From the NCBI GenBank assembly GCA_017849585.1, contig JAFIGT010000034.1, forward strand, positions 1-64,000: a stretch of DNA of 64,000 bases, in the 5' to 3' direction. This document shows positions 8,222 to 15,972 of this stretch, piece after piece. The first letter of the stretch is position 1, and every line of letters begins with the position of its first letter. A program made the translations under genes and the position numbers. Source of the stretch: Verrucomicrobium sp. (lineage in GTDB: Bacteria; Verrucomicrobiota; Verrucomicrobiia; Methylacidiphilales; UBA1321). A model generated the notes under the pieces. The model was given only the letters and a program-made list of their open reading frames with translations. It had not been told where the DNA came from and searched no databases.

Positions 8222-9001
8222 TTAGTACGCATACGGATTCGCGGGGGTGGGGACTTTCTGGACGGATTGGGCGTCGATTTCGGCTTGGATTTGGCCGAGG
8301 GTTTGGACGAAGCGGACGGGCCCTTCGAGTTCGATCCAGTCCATGTTCTTGAGGTCGGCGGGAATGTCGCCATGGACCTTGATGCCCATGGGGGTGGTGT
8401 CGGCGGCGCAGCAGTACATGACGAGGCGGAGGATTTTGAACTCGGATTTGCCGACGCCATAATATTGCCCGCGCATGTGGAGGACGCGGCCCTGGAGCTT
8501 TTGCGTGGCGGCGGGTACGCCGGAAATACTGATGAGGTCCACGACGTCAATCGGGAGCGGCTTCGACGGGTCGGCCTCGGAGAGGGTCTGGAGCAGCTTC
8601 CTTTCCGCCTCCGCATCAAGGGTGCTGGAGTTCAGCGCGGTGGAGGTCGACTGAATTCCGCGCGCGGCGATCAGTTGTTCTGAGAAAGACTTCGGCGCTG
8701 TGCCCGCCGCGAAGAAAAGAGGCAGGAGCAAGATCAGCCATTGGAGCCAGCCGTGACGCGTGGGGCGGGGTATGAAATAGCACAAATGCGCGAAAGCCAA
8801 GAGGAGAAGGAGAATTCCCGCGATCGCGATGAGGGGTTGGAAGAGGGGGTGTAGTAGCATTTTAGTGCGACCTGTCGCCCACGTATGAATCATCACCATC
8901 CCCCAGGCGCTGAGCGTGGCGGGGGGCAGGGCGTAGCCCAGGATCGCGGTGAAGCGATCGAGCGGCGCGGGGGTCGTGGAGGTGGATTCAATGGAAGCCA
9001 T
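8222..9001 (-). CDS. TIGR03943-type membrane protein, partner of the upstream permease
   Basis: A 259-residue protein with four N-terminal hydrophobic helices, then a soluble domain containing the characteristic LVMYCCAAD, whose Cys pair suggests metal binding. It matches the YcgQ/TIGR03943 family, found beside ArsP/DUF318 permeases. Its start overlaps the end of the permease by 14 bp, so they are coupled. Homologue pairs are suspected to traffic metal ions or thiol-bound metals; the substrate is not established here. Confidence 0.8.
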   Translation of the reverse strand: MASIESTSTTPAPLDRFTAILGYALPPATLSAWGMVMIHTWATGRTKMLLHPLFQPLIAIAGILLLLLAFAHLCYFIPRPTRHGWLQWLILLLPLFFAAGTAPKSFSEQLIAARGIQSTSTALNSSTLDAEAERKLLQTLSEADPSKPLPIDVVDLISISGVPAATQKLQGRVLHMRGQYYGVGKSEFKILRLVMYCCAADTTPMGIKVHGDIPADLKNMDWIELEGPVRFVQTLGQIQAEIDAQSVQKVPTPANPYAY

Positions 9002-9965
9002 AGAACACGGTCAGCAGTAAGGTTGCCCCGGTGATCATCGCCCACAAGGTGACGACGAACTGGCGTTGGTACAGCGATTGGTAGAGCCAGAAAAGTTTCA
9101 GATCGAAGAGCGGTCCGGCAACGAGAAAGGCGATCTTGGCGGCGACGCTGAACGTGGCGAACGTGGCGATGATGAACGCATCGGTGGTGCTGCACAGGCA
9201 CAACACTTGCGCGAGACCGATCCCGGCGAGCGGACCGAAAAGGGTGCTTTGTCCGATGGGGTCGAGGATCGCGCGATTGATGCCGGTGCTGAAGACGGCG
9301 GCGAAGGCCGCGCCGATGACGAGGAAAATGAGCACACCGAGAAAGTCGCGGGTCACGGTCGCGCAAAAGCGTTGCAGCGTGGGCAGGGGCGCGCCGAGGC
9401 GGAGGTTCACATTCACGAGCGCATCGGCCGCGCCTTCCGCTTCGCCGGTCAGCACTTCGGGCCGCAGCATTTTTTCCGGCCGTTGTTGGGTCAGCCAGAT
9501 GCCGATGAAGAAAACCACCACGGTGCCGAAGCCGAGTCGTAGGCCGACCATGAGCCACGGGTCCTGACTGCGAAAGGCGAGCCAGGTGGAGAGCAGCGTA
9601 AGGGGGTTGAGCAGCGGGGTGGCGAGGAGGTATGTCGTGGCGATGGAGGTGGGGATGCCTTTGCGCACGAGGCGCGAGATGACGGGCATGGCGCCGCATT
9701 CGCAAAGCGGGAAGAAGAAGCCGGCCGCGATGGCGGCGAGCACGCCCTTGGCTTTCGATTTCGGCAGGAAGCGGCGCAGCAGTTGCGGCGGCAGGAAGAG
9801 ATCGACGAGACCGGAGGCAATCGCGCCGAGGAGGAGGAAGGGTGCGCCTTCGAGGAGGATGGCGAAGAAAGAGAGCGTCACATCGGGCAGGGAAAACCCG
9901 GTAAACCAGGACGCAGGGGTGGCGGCGGCGAGAAGCATGAGGTTAGGCTGGGAAAAGTTTATCAC
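8988..9965 (-). CDS. ArsP/DUF318-family permease (YcgR/YraQ-like)
   Basis: A 325-residue polytopic membrane protein with eight or more hydrophobic helices. FFFPLCECGAMPV and CLCSTTDAF are hallmarks of the PF03773 permease family, whose members include a methylarsenite exporter. The annotated start is GTG; an ATG at 9938 would remove nine residues and is an alternative. It pairs with the TIGR03943 protein encoded directly after it. Confidence 0.85.
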   Translation of the reverse strand: MINFSQPNLMLLAAATPASWFTGFSLPDVTLSFFAILLEGAPFLLLGAIASGLVDLFLPPQLLRRFLPKSKAKGVLAAIAAGFFFPLCECGAMPVISRLVRKGIPTSIATTYLLATPLLNPLTLLSTWLAFRSQDPWLMVGLRLGFGTVVVFFIGIWLTQQRPEKMLRPEVLTGEAEGAADALVNVNLRLGAPLPTLQRFCATVTRDFLGVLIFLVIGAAFAAVFSTGINRAILDPIGQSTLFGPLAGIGLAQVLCLCSTTDAFIIATFATFSVAAKIAFLVAGPLFDLKLFWLYQSLYQRQFVVTLWAMITGATLLLTVFYGFH

Positions 9966-10020
9966 GTTCGCGGGCGTTGCAAACGCAATTGTGGAAGGGA
10001 GTGGAGCGTGCGAAAAAAAA

Positions 10021-10216
10021 GAGCGTCGACAACGCGCGACAAGTATCGACCCACTCTGTTGGGTGTCGCTGCGGGTGTTGCCCCAGCCGGGCTACTTCCG
10101 ATGGGCGGTTGGGGAATTCGCAGGAGTCGTGACTGTGCATGTCACGAGTTATAGCACGGAAATACGCGGAGCGTTTGCGTTAGGTGAGCTATGTGAGCTG
10201 CGTGTGCGATATTTTT
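10021..10216. repeat. 196-nt dispersed element, copy 1
   Basis: This stretch aligns end to end, without gaps, with 37014-37209. The outer parts are most similar (45 of 48 at the right end), the centre much less. It occupies most of the intergenic space between the permease and the small membrane peptide gene. The left third can fold (CCCA...TGGG inside GCGACA...TGTCGC). No gene is supported inside it. Confidence 0.75.
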
Positions 10217-10279
10217 CGAGCAAGCGTACGGGAAAGGCTTCTCGCTGAGTTCGCCAAGACACCGACGGCCATCATCGCG

Positions 10280-10444
10280 TTAAATGAAATCGATGTAGGG
10301 CCAGTAGGGCTTGAGGAAGGCGAGGACCGGCATCTTGTAGGTGATGAGGAGTCCGGCCACCAAGGCAATGGTGGCGGCGACGGAAAGCCAGAACCACGCG
10401 AAGTTCGAAACGCTTTCGGAAGCGGAAGGGGTCGGAGCGGTCAT
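10280..10444 (-). CDS. 54-residue single-span membrane peptide
   Basis: A short complete frame starts MTAPTPSASESVSNFAWFW, has one transmembrane helix (LSVAATIALVAGLLITY), then an aromatic- and proline-rich tail ending PYWPYIDFI. The layout of polar N-terminus, helix and aromatic tail looks like a real small membrane protein rather than random sequence. It lies 110 bp upstream of the bcp stop region and is divergent from no known partner. Function unknown. Confidence 0.6.
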   Translation of the reverse strand: MTAPTPSASESVSNFAWFWLSVAATIALVAGLLITYKMPVLAFLKPYWPYIDFI

Positions 10445-10554
10445 AGGAGTACTCTATTAGAAGATCGGTCGCATCTCAATCAAGATTAATAGTAAGATGA
10501 GCAGGATCGAAGCTGTCGGCGGCGCTTCACATGCAAACTCCCTGTTCCGGTCGC

Positions 10555-11016
10555 TTATGGGATGACTTCCAGTACTTCGGCCACGTGCGTGGCGGCTTTG
10601 ACCTTGCGAAAGATCTTCACGATTTTCCCATCGGGACCAATGACAAACGTGGATCGTTCGACGCCCATGTACTTGCGGCCGTAGAGGCTTTTTTCGACCC
10701 AGACGCCATACGCGGCTACGATCTTTTTGTCCACATCCGCGAGCAGCGGAAAGGGCAGGGAGTTTTTCCCTGCGAAGTTTGCGTGCGATTTCACGGAGTC
10801 GGGGCTAACCCCGAGCACCACCACGCCCTTTTTTAGCAGGGCGGAATGCGCATCGCGGAAGGAGCAGGCCTCTGTCGTGCAACCGGGCGTGCTATCCTTC
10901 GGGTAGAAATAAAGCACCACTGTTTTGCCCGCGAAGTCGGCGAGTTTGAGGGTGGTGCCATCCTGGGTTTCGGCTTGGAACGCGGGTGCTTTCGAACCTT
11001 CGACGAGGGCTTTCAT
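10555..11016 (-). CDS. bcp: Thioredoxin-dependent thiol peroxidase
   Basis: A 153-residue peroxiredoxin of the BCP/PrxQ type. Peroxidatic Cys46 sits in STPGCTTEACSFRD, with Cys51 five residues on as the likely resolving cysteine. It reduces hydroperoxides with thioredoxin in the cytoplasm. The ATG at 11016 overlaps the stop of the preceding permease gene (ATGA), which settles the start against a longer open frame. The two genes form an operon. Confidence 0.93.
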   Translation of the reverse strand: MKALVEGSKAPAFQAETQDGTTLKLADFAGKTVVLYFYPKDSTPGCTTEACSFRDAHSALLKKGVVVLGVSPDSVKSHANFAGKNSLPFPLLADVDKKIVAAYGVWVEKSLYGRKYMGVERSTFVIGPDGKIVKIFRKVKAATHVAEVLEVIP

Positions 11017-12251
11017 TTCGGGGGAAGATTTTCCTTTGTGACTTTGTCGAGCAGGAGTCGCAAGCCCTTCAAGCGCAGGTCGCGCGCGCCGGTATCGGCC
11101 AGCGGGTTTTCTTCCGTGGCGCTCTCGGTCCGGGCCAGCTTCCAGCGGCGTTGAATCTGCCAGAACCAGCCGAAGCGGAAGCCCATCATGACCAGCGCGC
11201 CGAGCCCGAAGAGCACCGGGCAGGCCCACGCCGCCATGAAGGCCGGGATGCGATTGCCGCGACCCATGGCGCTGAAAAATTGCATGATGAAGAGGTACAC
11301 CATCAGGATGAAAATCGCGTTGAACACGCCGCCCGCCGGGCTGCCGCGTCCCTGCTTTGTGCCGAGTGCAAGGGCGAACCCGAGCAGCACCAGTACGCTT
11401 GAGGGGTAGGCAAAGAGGTAGTGATATTGCGTGCGGTAGGGGGCCAGTCGCGATTCATGCTGGCCGCGCGAGCTGTCGAGGAAGCGGCCCAGTTCGGTCA
11501 ACGTTAACTCGGACGGCTTGGACTGCGTGAAGACGAGATTGCTGGGCGAGATGGTGTATTCGTCGAGATCGATGCTGGCGTAGGTGTCTTGCCGCACCAC
11601 ATCACCCCGGGCGTCATGCACATTCTTGCGGACATCCCGCAGGCGCCAGAATTGTCCTGTGTACTCGCCATAACGGGCGAAATATTTTTCCAGGTCGCGG
11701 CCCTTCTCGTCGCGCTGGAGCAATTCCAACCCCTCGGCTTCGCCGGTGGCCACATTGAGTTTTTGGATGTACCAGACCCGGTATCGCTGCGGGTCCACAT
11801 AGATCAATCCCCGCACGATGGCCGAGTCCTGCTTTTGCTCCTTCACCTCGCGCATAATGGCGGCACGCTTGGCCTCGGCTTTGGTCGCGGGCCAGCTTAC
11901 ATCATAAAACAGCACACCGGCGACCAGCACGGCCATGACGATAAAGGGTGAGAAGAGTTGCAGGCTGCTTAAGCCACCTGCCTGCAGGGCGGTGAGTTCG
12001 TTGCGCCGCGTCAGGGTCAGCAGGGCGTACAGCGAGGCGAAGAGCATCGCGACCGGTAGCACATCCACCATCAGGCGCGGGAATTGGGCGGCATAGTAGG
12101 TGGCGATCAGGCTCCAGGGGGCCTTGTTCTCATAAAAATCGTCCAGCGAGCCAAAAAGATCGGCCACCACCCACAGGGTGCTGCAGGCAATGATACAGAA
12201 GAGGAACGGCTGGAGCAGTTCCAGGATCAGGTAGCGGAAAAAAATCTTCAT
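11013..12251 (-). CDS. LptF/LptG family LPS-export permease
   Basis: A 412-residue inner-membrane protein of the YjgP/YjgQ family: paired N-terminal helices (MKIFFRYLILELLQPFLFC), a loop with NELTALQAGGLS, a central periplasmic domain of about 150 residues, and three to four C-terminal helices. In the Lpt system it extracts LPS from the inner membrane with LptB. The sequence does not separate LptF from LptG. It is divergent from gmhA, with 33 bp between the starts, a context fitting LPS biogenesis. Confidence 0.88.
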   Translation of the reverse strand: MKIFFRYLILELLQPFLFCIIACSTLWVVADLFGSLDDFYENKAPWSLIATYYAAQFPRLMVDVLPVAMLFASLYALLTLTRRNELTALQAGGLSSLQLFSPFIVMAVLVAGVLFYDVSWPATKAEAKRAAIMREVKEQKQDSAIVRGLIYVDPQRYRVWYIQKLNVATGEAEGLELLQRDEKGRDLEKYFARYGEYTGQFWRLRDVRKNVHDARGDVVRQDTYASIDLDEYTISPSNLVFTQSKPSELTLTELGRFLDSSRGQHESRLAPYRTQYHYLFAYPSSVLVLLGFALALGTKQGRGSPAGGVFNAIFILMVYLFIMQFFSAMGRGNRIPAFMAAWACPVLFGLGALVMMGFRFGWFWQIQRRWKLARTESATEENPLADTGARDLRLKGLRLLLDKVTKENLPPK

Positions 12252-12284
12252 GACACGATGCGACCTCTCACCTAATAGAAACAT

Positions 12285-12854
12285 ATGAACGTAACGTCAA
12301 TGGTAGAGGCGCAGTACACAGAATTGCGCCAAACGGTCGAAGCTTGCCAAGCCGGGCTTCCCACCGTCGAAAAAATGGCGCTGGCCGTGGTTGCGGCGCT
12401 GAAAAAGGGAAACAAGATTTTGACCGCCGGTAACGGTGGCAGCGCGGCCGATGCGTTGCACATGGCCGAGGAACTCGTGGGTCGCTACCGCACGAACCGC
12501 CGTTCGCTGCCCTCCATCAGCCTCGCCGCTGATGTGACGGCGGTGACCTGCATCAGTAATGATTTCGGTTACGATAACGTCTTCTCCCGCCAGGTGGAAG
12601 GTCTCGGTCAGCCCGGCGATATTCTCGTCACCTTCAGCACCAGCGGCAACTCGGCCAACATCCTCAACGCCCTTGAGGCGGCCAAGAAGCAGGGTCTGTT
12701 CACCATCAATCTCTCTGGCAAAGACGGTGGCAAAGCCCGCGGCAAGGCCGATCTCGAATGGATCGTCCCCGCTTCCAACGGCGCCCGCGTGCAGGAAATC
12801 CACACCTGGGTCATGCACACGATCCTTGAACTCGTCGAACTCGAGTTCCAATAA
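12285..12854 (+). CDS. gmhA: Phosphoheptose isomerase
   Basis: A 189-residue SIS-domain enzyme converting sedoheptulose 7-phosphate to heptose 7-phosphate for the LPS inner core. Signatures are GNGGSAADALHMAEE (49-63), the phosphate loop STSGNS (118-123) and QEIHTWVMH (170-178) with the metal ligands. Length and motifs match GmhA rather than DiaA, which lacks the complete active site. A long stem-loop follows. Confidence 0.93.
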   Translation: MNVTSMVEAQYTELRQTVEACQAGLPTVEKMALAVVAALKKGNKILTAGNGGSAADALHMAEELVGRYRTNRRSLPSISLAADVTAVTCISNDFGYDNVFSRQVEGLGQPGDILVTFSTSGNSANILNALEAAKKQGLFTINLSGKDGGKARGKADLEWIVPASNGARVQEIHTWVMHTILELVELEFQ

Positions 12855-12881
12855 ACCGCCGGTTGTTAAAAAATTCGTCGT

Positions 12882-12920
12882 GTGATCGGGAGTAATCCGC
12901 TCCATAGTGCTCCCGATCAC
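12882..12920 (+). terminator. 11-bp stem-loop after gmhA
   Basis: GTGATCGGGAG (12882-12892) pairs perfectly with CTCCCGATCAC (12910-12920) across a 17-nt loop. There is no T run, so it is a candidate terminator or processing hairpin between gmhA and the next gene. Confidence 0.5.
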
Positions 12921-12949
12921 CGATCGATTCCATCCTACCCCGAGGGGAC

Positions 12950-14563
12950 ATGAAAAAAGTACTATTCGCCGTCATCGCCCTGATTGTTTTTCTGCTGCTC
13001 CTCCAATTTGGCCCCAATGGCCTTTACCATCGCGAACAGGCGATTAACGCGGAGATCGAAAAAGCCCGCGGCCTGACTGCGCAAACCGAAACCCTTCCGG
13101 CCCCGATGCCCGTGGCCAGCAGCACCGATTCCACGGCCACGCCCGCTACGACAGTCGCCCCCAGCATCGATACCAATACCGGCACGCCCGCTGCCGCTGC
13201 GGCGGCTCCCAAGCCATCGGCGCCGGCCCCCGCAGCTCCAGTTCCCGCGCCTGCCGTTGCCCAAAGCACGCCTCCTCCCACCCCGGCTCCGGAATCCACT
13301 CCCGCGGCCACTCCGGCTCCCGCCTCGGAAGCGCCTGCCCCCGCGCCTGAACCGGTCGTTGCGGCGGCGACTCGCCCTCCCGAGCCAGCTCCGGCTCCGG
13401 CGCCTGTTGCCGCGCCCACGCCAGCGCCCGTTGCGCCGACACAGCCGCTTCCGGCTCCCACGACCACGGTTGCCACCGCCACTGCATCGGCTCCTACGGC
13501 CACGGCTTCCACTCCTGCCACCGCTGCCGCGGTGCCTGTTCCTGCTGCGTCTGTTAAAAAAGCCAAACTCTCCGGGCCCAAAGTGGTCATCCTCGGCTAC
13601 TACCGCTTCAGCGACCTCGGCACCACCAACACCAATCCGAATCGGCTCTCGGGCGAAACCTTCGCCAAGCAAATCGCGTGGCTGCACGATAATGGTTTCG
13701 AGATTCTCGCGCTCAGTGATCTCATTGGCCGCCTGAAGAGCGGCTCGCCGCTGCCGGAACATGCCGCGGTCATCACGATCAATAACGGCTACAACAACGC
13801 CCTCACCGTCGCGGCCCCCGTACTGCGCCAATACAATTATCCCTGGTCGTTCCTGGTCTACACCGACTTCATCGAGCAATCGCCGAAGTCCGTGACATGG
13901 ACCAATCTCCTCGACCTTTCCCAGAACAAAGTCGAAGTCGGCAGCCAGACGAAGAGTCATCCGTGGCTCGCGGAAACGGCCGGAAAATCAGCCGAGCAAT
14001 ATGACAAATGGCTTACGAACGAACTGACCGGCTCGCGCCGCATCCTGGAAATCAAACTCAAAAAACCGGTGACTGTCCTCGCCTATCCCTACGGCAACAG
14101 CAGCCCGACCGTGGAAAAGAAAGCGCTCGCGCTCGGCTACGAGGCGATGCTCACCATCTCCGGTGAACCTGTCACCTCTTCCACCTCGCCGCTCAACTTG
14201 GGCCGCCTGATCATCAATCAATACACCTCGCCGTATTTCGAGACGATCTTGAGCCAGAAAAACTTCACCGTTTCCAACACCCAGCCCGCCATGGGTACCC
14301 AGATTCGCGAAGCGCGCCCCATCATCAGCGCCAAGCTCAACTATGCCGGCAAGATCAATCCGAAGTCTGTCACCGCCGAACTCTCCACCGGAGGCAACTT
14401 CAAGAACATCTACGATCCCGCCACGCAGACCGTCACCTTCCCCACGACAAAAAATCTCCTCGAAGGGCCCGTCTTCGTGCTCATCAAGGCGAAGGATCAG
14501 GACACCGGCAAGCCGATCGTGGTCTACTGGCAATTCCATTACGCCGCGCCCAAGGCGTCGTAA
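12950..14563 (+). CDS. Membrane-anchored polysaccharide-deacetylase-like protein, probably catalytically dead
   Basis: A 537-residue protein with an N-terminal signal anchor (LFAVIALIVFLLLLQFG), a Pro/Ala/Thr linker to about residue 200, a NodB-like domain (about 204-420, starting VVILGYYRFSD) and a C-terminal Ig-like beta domain (about 445-535). The metal-binding TFDDG motif is TINNG (276-280), with both Asp changed to Asn, and the first His of the H-x3-H motif is Gln333, leaving H337. Family knowledge says these residues are essential, so deacetylation is unlikely. It may bind a polysaccharide instead. Confidence 0.8.
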   Translation: MKKVLFAVIALIVFLLLLQFGPNGLYHREQAINAEIEKARGLTAQTETLPAPMPVASSTDSTATPATTVAPSIDTNTGTPAAAAAAPKPSAPAPAAPVPAPAVAQSTPPPTPAPESTPAATPAPASEAPAPAPEPVVAAATRPPEPAPAPAPVAAPTPAPVAPTQPLPAPTTTVATATASAPTATASTPATAAAVPVPAASVKKAKLSGPKVVILGYYRFSDLGTTNTNPNRLSGETFAKQIAWLHDNGFEILALSDLIGRLKSGSPLPEHAAVITINNGYNNALTVAAPVLRQYNYPWSFLVYTDFIEQSPKSVTWTNLLDLSQNKVEVGSQTKSHPWLAETAGKSAEQYDKWLTNELTGSRRILEIKLKKPVTVLAYPYGNSSPTVEKKALALGYEAMLTISGEPVTSSTSPLNLGRLIINQYTSPYFETILSQKNFTVSNTQPAMGTQIREARPIISAKLNYAGKINPKSVTAELSTGGNFKNIYDPATQTVTFPTTKNLLEGPVFVLIKAKDQDTGKPIVVYWQFHYAAPKAS

Positions 14564-14573
14564 CGTGGGACGC

Positions 14574-14596
14574 ATGGCCCATTGAACATGGGCCAT
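14574..14596. terminator. Hairpin between convergent genes
   Basis: ATGGCCCA (14574-14581) pairs with TGGGCCAT (14589-14596) around a 7-nt loop. It sits in the 38-bp gap between convergent genes and could terminate either. No long T tract. Confidence 0.55.
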
Positions 14597-14601
14597 GAAC
14601 C

Positions 14602-15837
14602 CTAATCCGGGATCACCACTACCTTCAGGCCTTCCTGACGGATGTTGACTTCCATCGCCTCGGTGATTTTCGAGAGTGGGAAGCGGTGCGTGATCAATTT
14701 CTCCACCGGCAGGCCGATGCCTTGCGCGCGGCGCAGAAAATTATAAGCGATGGGATATTCATCGACCGTGTAGACCCACGAGCCGACCAGCGTGATTTCC
14801 TTGGCGCAGAAATCCTGGTGCGGGTTGATCGTGCAGGTGCCGTTGTCGACAAAGAAACCGACCTCGCACACGCCGCCGCCGCGCTGGACGAATTTGAAAA
14901 TATTTGAAGCGGCCGCCGGAACGCCCGTGCATTGGAAAGCGAAGTGTGCGCCCCGGCCCTTGGTCGCTTCCTTGACCGCGCCGATCAGGCCCGGCAGTCC
15001 GTCGTAATTCTTGAAATTGATCGTTGTCTCCGCGCCCATCCGTTTCGCCATGTCGAGACGGCCCTCATCGCCGTCGAGCGCCACAATGTGCTGTGTGCCC
15101 GCCGCGCGTACCGCTGCCAGCATGAGCAGTCCGATCGGACCGCAACCCTGAATCACCACGCGGCTGCGGAAATTCAACAGCCCGGTGCTCTTCGCCCGTT
15201 CCAGTGCGTGGATGACCACAGCTGCCGGTTCGATCAGCATGCGCAAATCGAGGCTCAAATCGTTCACGGCAAAAAACGTCGCGCCAGCGCGCACGATCAT
15301 GTACTCCGCGAAATAGCCGTTGAGATGGGTCGAGTCGTCGGGAATCAATCCCTGCACGCGAAGATTCTCGCACAGGTTCAAGCGGCCCGGCGTGTAGAGA
15401 CACGCGTCGCACTTGCCGCAGGTGGTGACGCTCGTCACAATCTTGTCGCCCACACGCACCGTCTTGCCCGCGTTGTCGCGCGTGACGTTCTTGCCGAGCT
15501 TCACAATCTCGCCGGTGCCTTCGTGGCCAAGCACCAGCGGCGCGAGCTTCATCGGATCGCCCTTGTACTCGTGGACGTCGGTGCCGCAGACACCGCAGCC
15601 TTCGACGCGAATTAGGATTTCATCGTCCGTGATGTCGCGAATCGGAAATTCCCGCATCTCGATCGTCTTCGGACCCGTCAGCAACGCCGCTTTGCAGGAG
15701 CGCGCGATGCCCGCGGTAGCGGGCGCGGCGGCAACGGTTGGAGTCGCGGCAGAGACCGGCGACAGCGGATTCAACTTCTGCTGTTCGGCAATGACCCGGC
15801 GTACAATCCGGCTGATTTCTTCGGCGTTAATCGACAT
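14602..15837 (-). CDS. Zinc-dependent alcohol dehydrogenase with an encapsulation-peptide-like N-terminus
   Basis: A 411-residue medium-chain dehydrogenase. The catalytic zinc site is seen in GCGVCGTD (C84) and GHEGTGE (H105-E106); the structural zinc cysteines are C140, C143, C146 and C156. The NAD fold has GCGPIGLLM. The oddity is residues 1-45: an amphipathic helix (MSINAEEISRIVRRVIAEQQ) followed by a Pro/Ala/Thr linker, before the enzyme proper begins near residue 48. This layout matches the peptides that target PduP- or EutC-type enzymes to bacterial microcompartments. The substrate is unknown; sorbitol or threonine dehydrogenase-like enzymes are the nearest by layout. Confidence 0.88.
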   Translation of the reverse strand: MSINAEEISRIVRRVIAEQQKLNPLSPVSAATPTVAAAPATAGIARSCKAALLTGPKTIEMREFPIRDITDDEILIRVEGCGVCGTDVHEYKGDPMKLAPLVLGHEGTGEIVKLGKNVTRDNAGKTVRVGDKIVTSVTTCGKCDACLYTPGRLNLCENLRVQGLIPDDSTHLNGYFAEYMIVRAGATFFAVNDLSLDLRMLIEPAAVVIHALERAKSTGLLNFRSRVVIQGCGPIGLLMLAAVRAAGTQHIVALDGDEGRLDMAKRMGAETTINFKNYDGLPGLIGAVKEATKGRGAHFAFQCTGVPAAASNIFKFVQRGGGVCEVGFFVDNGTCTINPHQDFCAKEITLVGSWVYTVDEYPIAYNFLRRAQGIGLPVEKLITHRFPLSKITEAMEVNIRQEGLKVVVIPD

Positions 15838-15972
15838 GGCGTAGGAAAAGTCCTAGCTCCTTATATGATCGAAGTCAATCATATAATATCCCAGAGAAGA
15901 GAAGGGGGAGGTTTGCGGATTACGCGGGTTTTCGGAAAGGCGAAAAAACAAATCCTCTCTTCCCTCTCTTTC

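Noticed and set aside
13024-13960. Long antisense open frames opposite the Pro/Ala-rich linker
   Set aside because: They are Gly/Arg- or Ala/Gly-rich by-products of GC-rich low-complexity coding sequence, with no start signals or family features.
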